Shown: positions 1 through 10,414, numbered from the stretch's first letter. The stretch: 64,000 nt of DNA from Chaetoderma sp. LZ-2023a (GCA_034401795.1 CM067370.1:54114880-54178879), one strand, 5' to 3'. Program-made: numbers and translations. The notes: generated from the sequence alone by a model not told the origin.

Positions 1-787
1 TGTGAGAAGATGGAACATGTACGTAAGATGGCTTTGGTACCACACGAATTGATAGGCAATTTAAATGAACAGAGTAAAATATCTCTGCTACAGACAGACC
101 CAGCGATACGTAAACCTATTAGTCTCGACGAGATATACAATATATTAGCACGACATGATATGTCTGAGCATGAAAAGTTAACATCATATTCGCAAGTATT
201 GGATAAATATAGGCGCTACTATCAGCTATCAATAGGGCAGCAATATCATGCGCCACCTCTTCAACCCATACCTACGTCAGATGCACTGCCTACACAAATA
301 CTTGATCATACAATGAAGGGAATACCAAAGACATATAAGACAAAAGCCAGCTGAATAATTGATATTTTGCGCTCAGTTCCTGAACGTTTTAATGTTAATG
401 ATCTAGGCGAATTAATGATAGAGGGTATGTTTTACCCAAACAGTAATGTACTCGATCTGCTTACAAACATTGTTGCTCATGGGCACAAACCTCGACATAG
501 CGGTATTCTCGATATCGCAGAGGGCATGTTTCTTAATCTGCTACGCGACAAACATACCACGCAGATTTGTCGGACAAGAGAAAACATTGCAGCAGATATA
601 TAATGTCAATGATAACAATGATAGCGTCAGTGAGTAAGCACCTTCTGCCACGAGTAAAAGGATGCATAGAAAAAGCACAGGTACACCATCTGTTAGTGAG
701 TACATGCCTTCTCTAGTGGGTAACAGGAAGAAAAATAGCAAAGCGAAGAGATATACTACACCGGTGTGGGTGAATTTAGTGAAGTAA
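1..787 (+). pseudogene. Polinton conserved accessory protein, function unknown (broken; 5' end may lie outside window)
   Basis: The first visible methionine is at 10, but the frame is open to base 1. The N-terminal half (10-351) contains a charged helical region with a short 'DEIYNIL' stretch. An in-frame TGA at 352-354 interrupts it and the same frame then continues with 'IIDILRSVPERF' and 'GELMIEGMFYPNSNVLDLL'. A frameshift near 545-560 moves the reading into frame 2 (NIPRRFVGQ), where a TAA at 635-637 precedes a lysine/serine-rich tail that ends at TAA 785-787. This layout (N-terminal helical part, central 'G..I.G....NSN..DL' segment, basic tail) is familiar from Polinton-like elements, where the protein has no assigned role. 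Its stop overlaps the integrase start by one base. Family recognition is from memory of the group, not from a search. Confidence 0.6.
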
Positions 788-1788
788 TGAATGACGCTAA
801 ATTGGCAAAAGTATATTATGATCCGAAGCATTCTGCCTCCTTTGGTGGAAAGGAAAAGCTATACAATGCATTTAAAGGTAAAATACCACATGTCTATAGT
901 GAAGAATGGTCAAAACATCAGGATGTATAAGCCCTTCACAGACCACGAAGAACAAAGTTTACCAGACGTAAGATAATAGTAATGGCTGTCGACGAGCTAT
1001 GGCAGGCAGATCTGTGCTCGATGGGAATGCTAGCAAAGGAAAATGATGCCGTGTTATACCTACTCTGCATTGTTGATGCACTCTCGAAGTATGCTTGGGT
1101 GGAAAATCTTTATAGCAAAACGTCTGCATCAGTCAAGAAAAGATTAGAAGCTATTCTGTCACGTACTGAACGACGCCAACACTGTATTCAAACTGACAAA
1201 GGTGGTGAGTTCGTCAATGGTGTAGTCAAGAAATATTTGACTGAGAATGGAATACATTTCTATACCTCGCAGAATGAACCGTACGCTGCTATGGTGGAAC
1301 ATTTTCAGCAGACGTTAAAGGGTCGAATATATAGATACATGACACATAAGAATACGAGAAGGTATATCGATGTATTACCTAGTTTAGTCGCATCGTACAA
1401 TATAACTGTACACACCAGCACACGTATGCCACCGATACATGTTGATCGTAGTACTGAGCTGATCGCATGGAGAAATATATATGTAGGGAAGAACAAGAAG
1501 AAACCTAAACTAAAGAAAAATACACCAAAATTTGGTGATCATGTGAGAATCTCGCATGCAAGAATGCCATTTGAGAAGGCTTATCGCGGGCAGTGGAGCC
1601 GTGAATTGTTTAAGGTGAACGATGTTCTTTCTGACAAATATCCGATCTTATATAAATTGGAAGATTATTCAGGTGATCCAATTATTGGAACTTTTTATCG
1701 CGATGAGATTCAGAAAATTGGTGGCGTGAAAGAAGATAGAGAATACGCAGTGGAACAGATAATTAAGAGTAGGAAGGGAGCTAAGTGA
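787..1788 (+). pseudogene. Polinton integrase (retroviral-type, rve fold), one premature stop
   Basis: Start chosen at ATG 787, which overlaps the previous stop. The N-terminal segment has 'YYDPKHSASFGGKEKLYNA', typical of Polinton integrases, then a single in-frame TAA at 928-930. From 931 the frame is open to the end. The catalytic core begins at 'DELWQADLCSM' (first Asp), with 'IQTDKGGEF' (second Asp) and 'AAMVEHFQQTLKGR' (Glu), giving the D,D-35-E triad of the rve family; all three acidic residues are kept. The C-terminal part has 'YKLEDYSGDPIIGTFYRDEI', the chromodomain-like end common in these proteins. The enzyme would insert the linear element into host DNA. Only the early stop argues against function. 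Confidence 0.88.
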
Positions 1789-1833
1789 GTTCATTAATAT
1801 TACATCAAGTGGTAGAGACATTCAGATCAGGGA

Positions 1834-2025
1834 ATGTGGCGCATAATGGGTTCGCGTGTACCAAAGGAGGACATAGTATACCTAGCGCAAGTCATAATCG
1901 TTTATATCATGATCATTACATGTATCATGAATCTGAGTATACAGAATGGTCAGCCAGGTATCTGGATATCGCTTCTGAGTGGCTGCTTAGGGTATATATT
2001 ACCAGTCCGTGCATTAAGACATTAA
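1834..2025 (+). CDS. small two-segment membrane protein of Polinton type
   Basis: A 63-residue frame between integrase and penton-like gene. It begins with a short polar stretch (SRVPKEDI), then a hydrophobic segment (about residues 16-33, 'VYLAQVIIVYIMIITCIM'), a short polar turn (NLSIQNGQPG) and a second hydrophobic segment (about 43-57). Start could be 1834 or the second ATG at 1846, which better fits the short polar head. Small proteins with this plan occupy this position in adintovirus-like elements; their role, probably in the virion membrane, is not established. An overlapping frame at 1785-2090 has no recognisable composition and was set aside. The frame is unbroken. Confidence 0.55.
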   Translation: MWRIMGSRVPKEDIVYLAQVIIVYIMIITCIMNLSIQNGQPGIWISLLSGCLGYILPVRALRH

Positions 2026-2049
2026 AGATACTGCAACTGTCTTTGGAGA

Positions 2050-2905
2050 ATGAACGAGGACCAGTTTTACGTGACTCTTCCGAGCAATAGTAGTACGCTG
2101 TACTATCCTAACAATAAGATATCCGAGTTTAGAACGCAGCTACACATACCATTGTCATTAGATGGTGAGTGGTAAGTGGGAATCTCAAGCATACTATATC
2201 CCAGGAGCTGGCTTACTATTACTAGAGAAAGTTACGCACAAATATATGCGTGGAGTAAGCCAAAACAGAAGGATGAGGATAATGCTGCTGATCTGGACAA
2301 ACTCAAAAGAGGGTCACAGAATGATCAACCTAGTGCTCTGGTAAAAAAGCGTATTCGTCATAGTTTTCACGAACTTAGCGAATCACATTATAAAAGTACC
2401 CAAGGGATACCATGCGGTGAAGAATATGGTAGACTATATAAATGGACAGATAGAAAATCATTAGAAATTTAAGAAAGAAATCTTTCTCAATTTTTATTTA
2501 CATGGCACAAATCTTGTATTATGCCATTAAGTTTGGCCCAAAAGTATCTAATTTAATTGGCTACGATGAAAAAATACATACAGGACCAGTTAGAAGTATT
2601 AAAATCATTTTGAACGAGTCACCAGGGCAGACCAATGACAGCATATATATACTGTGAAAGTTGTCTCTCACAGCGTAGTAGGTGGCACGTCAGCACCACT
2701 GCTCAGAGTGATTCCACTGTCTAGTACTGATGGCGGCAAAGATATATGCCAGTGGATGTTTCCCGATATTCAGTATAGCTCCATGTCAAAGAACGACATC
2801 GATACAATAGGAATACTTATAACTGATAGGTAAGGCTCAAATATACCATTCGAGGACGGAGCGTCACCGAGTGTACTCTGTATACATTTCAGACGACGAC
2901 GATGA
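2050..2905 (+). pseudogene. penton-like minor capsid protein, several breaks
   Basis: ATG 2050 opens 'NEDQFYVTLPSNSSTLYYP' and 'LSLDGEW', the characteristic N-terminal strand region of Polinton penton-like proteins (single jelly-roll vertex protein). An in-frame TAA at 2173-2175 follows, then the same frame gives 'VGISSILYPRSW' and ends at TAA 2470-2472. Downstream the recognisable parts lie in other frames: 'FGPKVSNLIGY' near 2525-2560, 'LLRVIPL' near 2700, and the C-terminal part 'IPFEDGASPSVLCIHFRR', which is crossed by a TAA at 2831-2833 and ends at TGA 2903-2905. So there are at least two frameshifts and three stops. The end overlaps the next gene's ATG. Order and motifs support the call; no search was possible. 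Confidence 0.72.
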
Positions 2906-3345
2906 GAAGATTGAGTAATGCTAGTGCCTTGTGGCGGTATTATTCCAGTCAGGCGGGCTATGGACGTATTCCTGTATTTGTAGGTGCACAATACCAGATG
3001 GGCCATGGGCTAGGCAATATCCTAAGCGGACTACTACGCTCGGCAATACCTTTCGCGAAAACTTTTGCCAAAACAGTAGGTAAACAAGCTCTTAGCGCGG
3101 GAGTTGGGTTAGCAGAGGATGTAATGGTGGGAAAGAATGTTAAATCTTCATTGAAATCAGGAGTGCATGGTATAGCCAGGGCTCTGATACCAGAGGCTGT
3201 AACTGCAGTACGTGAAAGATTAACCAAACCTAAACCAAAACATAGAGGATTAATGTACGTAATGCTCAGTCAGCGCGCGCGACACCGAAGAGGAAGGGAC
3301 ACAATAAACGTTACAGAAAACATGCAGGTATCTTCGATTGACTAA
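2902..3345 (+). CDS. virion core / pX-pVI-like protein
   Basis: A 147-residue intact frame whose ATG overlaps the penton-like stop (ATGA). After a short leader comes 'GRIPVFVGAQYQMGHGLG', then an amphipathic region 'LLRSAIPFAKTFAKTVGKQA' and 'KNVKSSLKSG', and a basic tail rich in Lys and Arg. This design (IPV/F-x-G...YQ-G-G-G followed by an amphipathic helix and basic end) is the usual core protein between penton and hexon in adintovirus-like elements; it resembles adenovirus core and membrane-active proteins only loosely. Expected role: packaging of DNA and interaction with the inside of the capsid. No stop or frameshift is seen. The C-terminal 25 residues look less conserved and may be altered. 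Confidence 0.66.
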   Translation: MRRLSNASALWRYYSSQAGYGRIPVFVGAQYQMGHGLGNILSGLLRSAIPFAKTFAKTVGKQALSAGVGLAEDVMVGKNVKSSLKSGVHGIARALIPEAVTAVRERLTKPKPKHRGLMYVMLSQRARHRRGRDTINVTENMQVSSID

Positions 3346-3348
3346 AAC

Positions 3349-4653
3349 ATGGAACTTAGTCATGCATGTGAGTGTTCAAAGAGCGAGTTGGACATTTTTC
3401 AGACACGTCCCATAGTAACGACGTTGGAGTCGGCAAAATGGGAACAGTTTCAACCTGTATTGAGCTTATCAGATTCTGGTCCGATAGAGTTTTACATCAG
3501 CGGATCTTCGGCTAGATATTTAGATCTTACCCAGTCTTACATCTCGATTAAAGTTAATTTAGTAATGCTAGATGCAGCCGGTACTGAGACACGGCTTGCA
3601 GTTGATGAAAAGATGGGTCCTGTGAATAATCTCCTTCATACAATGTTCTCACAAGTGGATGTTTTTTTGAATGGAAAACGTGTCAGTGACTCGAACGAAA
3701 ATTACGCTTACTGCGCTTATTTTGAAACATTGCTTAATTATGGAAGCGATGCCGCATCCTCGTATCTCCAACTTGCTGGATGGTGAATGGACGATGCTGG
3801 TGAATTTGATAATGTCTCCGATACTAACTTAGGATTTCCAGCACGCAGAAAAATGATGGCTGAAAGTAAGACAGTGCAATTAATTGGGTGCATACACACT
3901 GGTATGTTTCTGCGGGATCGATTTCTGATCGGATCCGTTGATTTGAGAGTACGCCTGCAGCGGAGTAAAGATGCTTTCGCCATTATGTCTACAGACAATC
4001 TCAAACCTAAGCTGAAGTTATTGTCAGCTAACTTATTTGTACGTAAGGTTATACCATCCTCTGATCTGTTAGTATCGCACACAGTTACTCTGAGAAAGAC
4101 GAGTGGTAAATACCCTATTCGTCGTGTTGCATGTAAAACGTTTATGGTACCGAGTGGAGTTATGAGCGTGGATAGAGATAATATATTTATCAGACAAGAG
4201 TATCCTACAAGAGTATTATTCGGTTCTGTACCAAATGACGCTTATAATGGCATTGTTACTAAAAACCCATTCAGGTTTTATAATAATAAACCTACCTACG
4301 CTACATGCTATATTAATGGGGAAGAGGTGACAATATCACCAATACATCCATCATTTAGTGATGACATTTACTCGGATGCCTACTTTTCCCTGTTCAGTGG
4401 TACTGGTGTGCTATTTAAAGAACACGGGTACCCGATTGATAAAGCGCACTTCAAATATGGCATGACACTATTCGAGTGGGATTTTACTCCTGATTTAGCT
4501 GATTCGGAGCATCGATACCTACACGTACTGGATCATTAAGCCGTCTTCCATTTTAGCGATGCACGACTTGATACAACAAATGTGATTTGCTATCATGAAT
4601 TTGATAATACGATAAAAATCGGATCAGACTTTAATGTATTAACAGATTATTAA
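3349..4653 (+). pseudogene. hexon-like major capsid protein (double jelly-roll type), two in-frame stops
   Basis: The gene starts three bases after the core-like stop. It stays in one frame for 435 codons apart from TGA 3784-3786 and TAA 4537-4539, and its natural stop is TAA 4651-4653. Telling segments are 'CECSKSELDIF' at the N-terminus, 'GPIEFYISGSSARYLDL', 'MFSQVDVFLNGKRVSDSN', 'NKDAFAIM'-like text near 3970, and 'EFDNTI' at the C-terminus. This is the family often annotated in invertebrates as F54H12.2-like, which sits in the hexon position of Polintons. Assignment as major capsid protein rests on position and family memory. Length fits an almost complete protein with no frameshift, so the damage is two point changes. 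Confidence 0.75.
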
Positions 4654-4656
4654 AAA

Positions 4657-5098
4657 ATGCTGAATACATTTGAAATAGAGCATCTGTTATTTGGTGACGA
4701 CAAAACGCGCGAACACTTCCTCGGGAGTTTTTCCAATTGACAATGTACCCGTTCATATTAACACGCATCCCAGTAATAAAGGCGGGCAGCACTGGGTCAC
4801 GGTTTATTACACATCAAGTGGAAAAGCAGAATACTTTGACCCTTATGGAAGACACCCTTCAGACAGAAGAATGATATCAAATGGATGTCATGCGCGTATT
4901 TATTCCTATAACGCTGAACATGTTCAACTGGCACTGACAACATGCAGATATTATTGCGTATATTTCTTATATTATCATTCGAGAGGTGTAGACACGAAGC
5001 ATATATTATGGATGCTAAGAAAACGTGACAAAAACGATGCGGAAGTGAAACGTTTAACTCTAAGAAAGAGAGAAAAAATGCGAAAAAACAATGGATAA
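4657..5098 (+). pseudogene. adenain-type cysteine protease (peptidase C5-like), one frameshift
   Basis: ATG 4657 follows the capsid stop after three bases and reads the usual N-terminal helix region for about 24 codons; a frameshift near 4728 moves to frame 2, which runs on to 5098. In frame 2 the family motifs are clear: 'GGQHWVTVYY' (catalytic His), 'YFDPYGR' (catalytic acidic residue) and 'TCRYYCVYFLYYHSRG' (nucleophile Cys region). Such proteases cleave capsid precursors during virion maturation. The C-terminus is a Lys/Arg-rich tail. The frame-2 part alone has an ATG at 4691, but that would lose the N-terminal helix, so I treat the gene as frameshifted rather than as a short intact protein. 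Confidence 0.82.
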
Positions 5099-5577
5099 TT
5101 AATAATAATAATAATTATTGTTTCTCACGTATTTATAGAATAATTGATGTCATTAAATGTTGTCACTAATTTATTTTATTAGTGTATTTTCTTATTTTGC
5201 TTCGATGTGTCAATAAAATAAAATAAAGTGTATTATTTGATCACTGGCCCTTATTATACTGGTGCCCCACTATCGCATTGCAATATGCACGCATACTAAT
5301 GGAATGATAGCATGTTTATACACACGCACACAGGGCACATGGGGCATGCACACGCACACAACGGCATGAACGCATGCTCACATGGGCGTACACAGGGACA
5401 CGCTCTCACAAATTCTGACCACAATGTCTAGACAAATGGATATCCTTCAGAGTCAGTCATTCCAATGATAAATTTTCAAAAATAGTCTTCTATAGGTCTG
5501 TAAATATGAATATGAAGAAATTCGATTGGAGTTGGTGGGTGGGTGTTGGTGGTTGGTGGGGTTAATGCATGGTGTTG
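5099..5577. other. non-coding flank right of the Polinton
   Basis: AT-rich stretch with (AAT)n-like sequence (5098-5120), then a CA/GCAC-rich stretch (5310-5410). No gene is visible. It may hold the Polinton terminal repeat, but I could not identify one. A half copy of fold-back family A lies at 5452-5510. Confidence 0.5.
5452..5510 (+). repeat. half copy of fold-back family A
   Basis: Matches only the right arm of family A (from the AGTCAGTCATTCC part through 'AAATTTTCAAAAATAGTCTTC' and the degenerate GGTCTGTAAAT). The left arm is missing. Confidence 0.6.
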
Positions 5578-5765
5578 GGTGATTTTGTTCATGCAGGTGG
5601 TCGCTGTGCGCTATTGCTCATGCAGGTGTTCGCCATTGATCATAAGTGGCCGCTATATGCTGTATGCTATTGTTCATAAGTGGGTGCTGGATGACATTGT
5701 TCTAAATGAGCGGGGCACTGCTATTGATGATACAGGTGGCCGCTGGACGCTATTGTTCTAAATCC
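5578..5765 (+). repeat. short degenerate tandem repeat with CATGCAGGTGGCCGCTGG / TATTGTTCTAAAT modules
   Basis: Modules of about 35 bp recur: 'TGTTCATGCAGGTGG', 'CGCTATTG', 'TTCATAAGTG', 'GTTCTAAATGAGC'. More modules in the same sense lie at 6620-6760, and inverted ones at 7130-7270, so the 5.6-7.3 kb interval has fold-back character. Confidence 0.6.
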
Positions 5766-6070
5766 TGATTGGTCGAGATAGGGTCCAATGTTACAATTTA
5801 ATATCATATAACTTACAAGTCATAAAATGTTATTTTCTGATTTTTCAAACCGTAATCGTGGTGCAGTGGTAGTTTAAGCGAATATTTTTTGATACTAATT
5901 TGACATAGGAAACTACAATTCACGCTAGTTTAAAAATATTCATCAGATAATATGTTAACATTTGGATTTTTCAAACCTAAATCGTGGTGCGGAGGTAGTG
6001 TGCGTCCGTGTACATATACATGTTGACGCATGTATAAATGAGCAGCCGCCTGGACAGCACAAAAAAAAAA

Positions 6071-6600
6071 AATTTAATAATTAAATGGCTGCCAATTTAA
6101 AGACCACTCATTAAATACGATAGAGACATGATTATTATCTATATAATATTATACAATAGCGGTCGCACATGTATGCATGCATTTTGGCCTGCATGTGTGT
6201 CTGGTCATGTACATACACATGCTGCCACCTGTTTAAAATTGCACATTGTAAAACAATTTAATAATTAAATGACTGCCACTTTAAAGACATATATCTCCTT
6301 TAATACAATAGATACATGATTATTATCTATATAATATTATACATACAACATCGATAAGTTTACCTATATATTACCTGTATAACGCTGTACTTCGTTCTGA
6401 TTTTTTGGAAAAAAATGACTGGGAACACATTTTCTTCATATTTTTTGATAATTTAATAATTAAATGACTGCCACTTTAAAGACATATCTCCTTAAATACG
6501 ATAGATATATGATTATTATCTATATAATATTATACATACAACATCGATAAGTTTACCTATATATTACCCGTGTAACGCTGGACTTCACTGATTTTTGACA
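6071..6600 (+). repeat. three copies of a roughly 195-bp repeat
   Basis: The phrase 'TTTAATAATTAAATG(A/G)CTGCCA' followed by 'TGATTATTATCTATATAATA' starts near 6071 (partial), 6254 and 6450. The last two are 196 bp apart and include 'AACATCGATAAGTTTACC'. The rest of the interval is AT-rich with no coding signal. Confidence 0.75.
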
Positions 6601-6619
6601 ATTAAATGACTGGGAACAC

Positions 6620-6760
6620 ATTTTGTTCATGCAGGTGGCCGCTGGACACTATTGTTCTAAATGTGCATCTGCGCGTCATTGTTCATAAGTGACCGCTGTG
6701 TGCTATTGTTCATGCAGGTGCCTTCGATCATGCGCATAAACGCTATTCTTAAAAAACCGC
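6620..6760 (+). repeat. second block of the CATGCAGGTGGCCGCTGG module repeat
   Basis: Same orientation and modules as 5578-5765, including 'TTCATGCAGGTGGCCGCTGG' and 'TTCATAAGTG'. Confidence 0.6.
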
Positions 6761-6844
6761 TGTTCAATGCGACAATTTGGTATAGGAAGCCGCAATTTCG
6801 CTTATTTTCAAAATATTATACTTTTTACTACCCTTCAACCATGA

Positions 6845-6868
6845 GGGGGTGGGGGTGGGGGTAGGGGG
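6845..6868 (+). other. canonical G-quadruplex motif
   Basis: Four runs of five G (6845-6849, 6851-6855, 6857-6861, 6864-6868) are separated by loops T, T and TA. The spacing fits a stable G4 on the plus strand. A second G-rich tract follows at 7084-7102. Confidence 0.75.
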
Positions 6869-7129
6869 CGCACTGCCCACCTAATTAATACGTTAAACGC
6901 TACAAGGGTGCTCGGGACCTCATTATTCGTCAACGATGACGGAATTGCATGATGGTGGACATTGTTCTTTACCGCACCAACTCATTTCCATAACAATTTC
7001 GAAAATGTATTAATTAAATGACTGCCATCTGATTTTTTGAAAATTAAATGACTGAGTTTCAAAATATCTTTTTAACCACGAAAGGGGGGAGGGGGGGGGG
7101 GCGCCGCCGCCCACGGACATTTAGAGTGG

Positions 7130-7270
7130 ATGCCTGCATGAACAATAGCACCCACCTGCTCATTTAGAACAATAGCGGACACCTGCTCATTTAGAACAAC
7201 AGCGTACAGCATACACCCACTCATTTAGAGTGATAGACTCCACCCACTCATTCAGAACAGCCAATCAGAA
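7130..7270 (-). repeat. inverted block of the CATGCAGGTGG/TTCTAAAT module repeat
   Basis: 'CTCATTTAGAACAATAGCGG' and 'CACCTGCTCATTTAGAAC' are reverse complements of modules at 5.6-5.8 kb and 6.6 kb. The opposing blocks bracket about 1.3 kb. Confidence 0.6.
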
Positions 7271-7324
7271 CGCAGTATTTAAATGGTTCAAGAGCTCATT
7301 TGCATAACAATAGCAGACAGTGAC

Positions 7325-8000
7325 CCCCTAGACTACTGCTCTGAGACTAAGCCACAGAGGTTTCGGGTCATCTCTCCACTCCTCTGTATGTTTCTTATAC
7401 ATTTTCAGAGATCTGAAAGGACACCAAGCAGATCACCCGTACAAGTGCATAGATACGTCAAACCAAAACAACACGTTAATCATGGGCGCCACCATCTTGG
7501 CTAAAGGCACATCCATCTTGGAAGGAACTGAGTCACAAGAGAAATTAACCGAGTACCCGGATAAGATTAAAAAGTTAACAGGTAACGGAACGACTCCAAC
7601 AATGGCAACCATTTTAAAACAATGTGCCAATTTAAGGAAAATTCAAACAGCAATTACGGCACGAATGTATAAATTCTAGTTTGATACAACCTGCCCCTGC
7701 GACGATTTTCCCTTTCCTTCCATTATGCCAGCAATGAATCACGCAGATATGGCTTAAATCCTCAAAACTTTAGATATTTGGGAGAGGTTTGAAACACGAC
7801 TAGTTTGGAACACAAAATAGACGAATCTGACTGTTCTGGGGAATTGACTCAGTATCTGGAGGCTATGGTAATTCCCGGACACGGTATGGGCAGGACCATG
7901 GATAGTGCGGAATTTTAATCGTTTATTTTGAGCCAGACTAGGTAACAGAGATTAACATAATAGTACATCTGGTAAGTACCGGTAGTATTCGAAGTAGAAA
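7325..8000 (-). mobile_element. internally deleted DIRS1-like remnant (recombinase fragment plus terminal repeat)
   Basis: On the minus strand about 7414-7325 reads a tyrosine-recombinase segment with 'KMYKKHTEEWRD' and 'LWLSL', closely matching the related segment of the DIRS1-like element at about 39830-39735. At 7835-7985 the plus strand has 'CGGAATTTTAATCGTTTATTTTGAGC' followed by 'ACATCTGGTAAGTA', the same terminal repeat as at 47847-47945 and, inverted, at 38795-38965. The part between (7430-7830) is not recognisable. So this is a remnant with its 5' terminal repeat at the right and a piece of the recombinase gene, most of the body being lost. Confidence 0.65.
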
Positions 8001-8633
8001 GCTGTTGCCTTTTAGCTTTTGCACCAAAGATTTGCATATGTGTTTGGGACCCAATGGACATGCTTCCCTCCAAATTGGAAGAAGATCCCTCAAGTACAAC
8101 CAGAGTTATTAAAAAAATATCTGAAGGAAAATAAGAACTCCATGCTCGCATATACCCTTGTGTCTAGCGACGTGGGTAAAACACAGATAGGGATCAGATA
8201 AAACTCTGAATCTATAGATATCTCAGATACTATTGGTCTGATTTGACTAGTGTTTTATCACAAGAAAAGTTGCGATCCGTACACTAGGATTCCACATCTT
8301 TGGTCAGAATACATAGGGAAAAAACAGCCTATCCCAAAAATCTGACAACATTATTAAAATGTAACAAAAACGAGGAGACGAGTCTGCAATCTTTGATAGT
8401 TCTTGTATTTAAATATGCACTTAACATCAGTATATAATCAGTACACATAATACCAGAATTCAAAGTTGCTGATACATATCAGCACGACAATGTGTATATG
8501 CAATGAAGCATGTCAGCACATCTATGTGTTATAGCTTATCAAAAATCAATCAACTTAGTTTTGTCTCAAACCAGCCTCTGTAATAATCTCTAAGAATGTC
8601 TAGTTGCCGGCTAACAGGAAACTTTTTTTATGG
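8001..8633. other. no gene seen
   Basis: Unique-looking AT-rich DNA. Short open frames occur but none has family features. Confidence 0.4.
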
Positions 8634-8703
8634 TTACCACTGGAATGACTGGTTCGGTAATCGAGCCAGTCATTTCAGTGGTAAATTTTCAAAAATAGTC
8701 TTC
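8634..8703. repeat. fold-back family A, centre only
   Basis: Palindrome TTACCACTGGAATGACTGG / CCAGTCATTTCAGTGGTAA around 8658, then 'AATTTTCAAAAATAGTC'. Outer arms are lost. Confidence 0.75.
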
Positions 8704-9412
8704 CTAAATTTTATTTTCTTGATCGATCTTGACAATTTCTTTGAATCACATTCTTCTTACCAGACTAACATGGCTACCACAGCTCAGCATTGTACTACAT
8801 ACAGACAATATTCAGACATAAACATGGATAAACAATCATATAAATATTAGATATCACAGTCTAAACTAATACACGTACTATAATAACAACATAGAGTATT
8901 ACGTGACTAGAAATAAATGGCCCATTATAATAATTTTAATTATCAGCCAGTTTAATATTTATCGATATGACCACACATGTAATATTCAACGAAAGATTTT
9001 TATTGGTTAGAAAATGTGCAACAAATATTTTTATTGGTTAGAGATAACTCGTAATAATCCCACATGCCCGGTGAGACCACGAAAGTTTCCCAATGAAGAC
9101 GACGGCGAACATGTCAACACGACATGATACAGTCTTGTTAATTTAAATTTTGTATTATATATAGCTACTACCTAGTTATTAAATACGTTTCTAAATTTCA
9201 ATGAGAGACAGAAATTTCAAGTCCGAAATAACGATGTTTTGTTTATCATTATATTTTTGTGGAGCATTGGTAAGAACACTTAGCAAGTGATGTATCACAG
9301 CGACGAAACCAAGTAGCGCAAAATGGTGCATTCAAATGGGTTTCAGGGATAAACTTTCTTGCAATTGTTGTCAAAATATTAGTTTATATGATAAATAGAA
9401 TCTGAAACGACA
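8704..9412. other. no gene seen
   Basis: AT-rich. 'ATTTTTATTGGTTAGA' occurs twice, at about 8996 and 9030. Confidence 0.4.
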
Positions 9413-9515
9413 TCCCATTTCATATCACTATTATCACTCTCATTGAAAATTATCACATCGCACTCGCTAAACCTCATGCAATGTGATAATTTGATATTAG
9501 TGATATGAAATGGGA
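9413..9515. repeat. isolated long imperfect palindrome (type E)
   Basis: Left arm 'TCCCATTTCATATCACTA' (9413-) pairs with right arm 'TAGTGATATGAAATGGGA' (to 9515), and 'ATTATCAC' with 'GTGATAAT', leaving a loop of about 45 bases. It is not related to families A-D. Confidence 0.7.
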
Positions 9516-9912
9516 CCTCATATCAGATCCTCTATCTATTCGTATACCACATAGAAAAGCTGTATGCAGCACTATTCCACTCAAAGTTATACAGAGTAAC
9601 AGCCTGTTATTGTAGAAGATTTACACTTACAGGCAGAAATAATGTTTGAAAAAATAGTACTAATGTCAACGACTCTGTAAACAGTTTAAATGGTTCAAAT
9701 TGGTCAAGAAAATATATATTTTTCATAATGAAAGAACATTTGTAGGACAAGATGGAAATATTTTAGATAATTTAGCATTGGAATGACTGGCTCAAAGCCA
9801 TGCTGATCATTGTGTTGCTATGTTTCCTTATCTCAACTTATTTTGTTCATCTGAGAATTGAAATTCACTCTGAAAGAATTTATACTTTCTTGTTCAACTC
9901 AAGATAAGGAAA

Positions 9913-9999
9913 CATTTTGATACTAATTTGACTGGAACTTGTCCCTGCCTATGACAGCAACAGTCTACAGTTAAACTAACATTTCAAAATATTCAACAG
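9913..9999. repeat. fold-back family B
   Basis: 'TTTTGATACTAATTTGACTGG' faces 'AACATTTCAAAATATTCAAC' across a GCCTATGACAGCAACAG centre. Arms are imperfect. Confidence 0.65.
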
Positions 10000-10414
10000 A
10001 ATATTCCTTACATCATAAAGAATTTGTCGTTCTTGGTTTGTAAGGGTTAAAATCACTGTAGCTATATATATATACAGCTTCTAACACGGACTAGTTGTCA
10101 TTGTAGTATAGTAAAACATTCTCTTTGGTCAACAGTAACAATATGGAATGTAAAGTAATATATCACAGAAACAAAAACAACAAATACTATTAAATAGAAA
10201 AATGTTAAAATTTATATTAATAAAACTAAATGACTAGATATTATTTAGCATTAATGATCATTTGTATACACTGTAAATCTTGTTGATGGGTTATTTGTGA
10301 AAATGATGTTAAAGCGAGATCTTGTATTATACAGTACATGTATAAGCTCACCCCACACAAAGGAAACAATGTGGAGATGCGATTCAAACTGCACGTTGAA
10401 AAATCTAAATCTGT
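10000..10414. other. no gene seen
   Basis: AT-rich unique-looking sequence with a TATATATATA run near 10062. Minus-strand open frames here run into the tandem array at 10.42 kb and look fortuitous. Confidence 0.4.

Larger units (their letters stand above)
1..5098 (+). mobile_element. Polinton/Maverick (adintovirus-like) element, decayed, left part cut by window edge
   Basis: Seven consecutive plus-strand genes follow the order known for Polintons and adintoviruses: accessory protein, retroviral-type integrase, small membrane protein, penton-like, core-like, hexon-like, adenain-type protease. Neighbouring genes abut or overlap by a few bases (for example TAATG at 785-789 and ATGA at 2902-2905), as in a compact viral genome. 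Protein-primed DNA polymerase B and the packaging ATPase are not seen and would lie left of base 1. Most genes carry in-frame stops or frameshifts, so the copy is dead but still easy to read. No terminal inverted repeat could be recognised right of the protease, so the right boundary is only approximate. Confidence 0.87.

Noticed and set aside
352..4539. Possible stop-codon readthrough or alternative code in the Polinton
   Set aside because: Both TAA and TGA interrupt the genes and frameshifts are present as well, so ordinary decay is simpler. The neighbouring host exons use the standard code.
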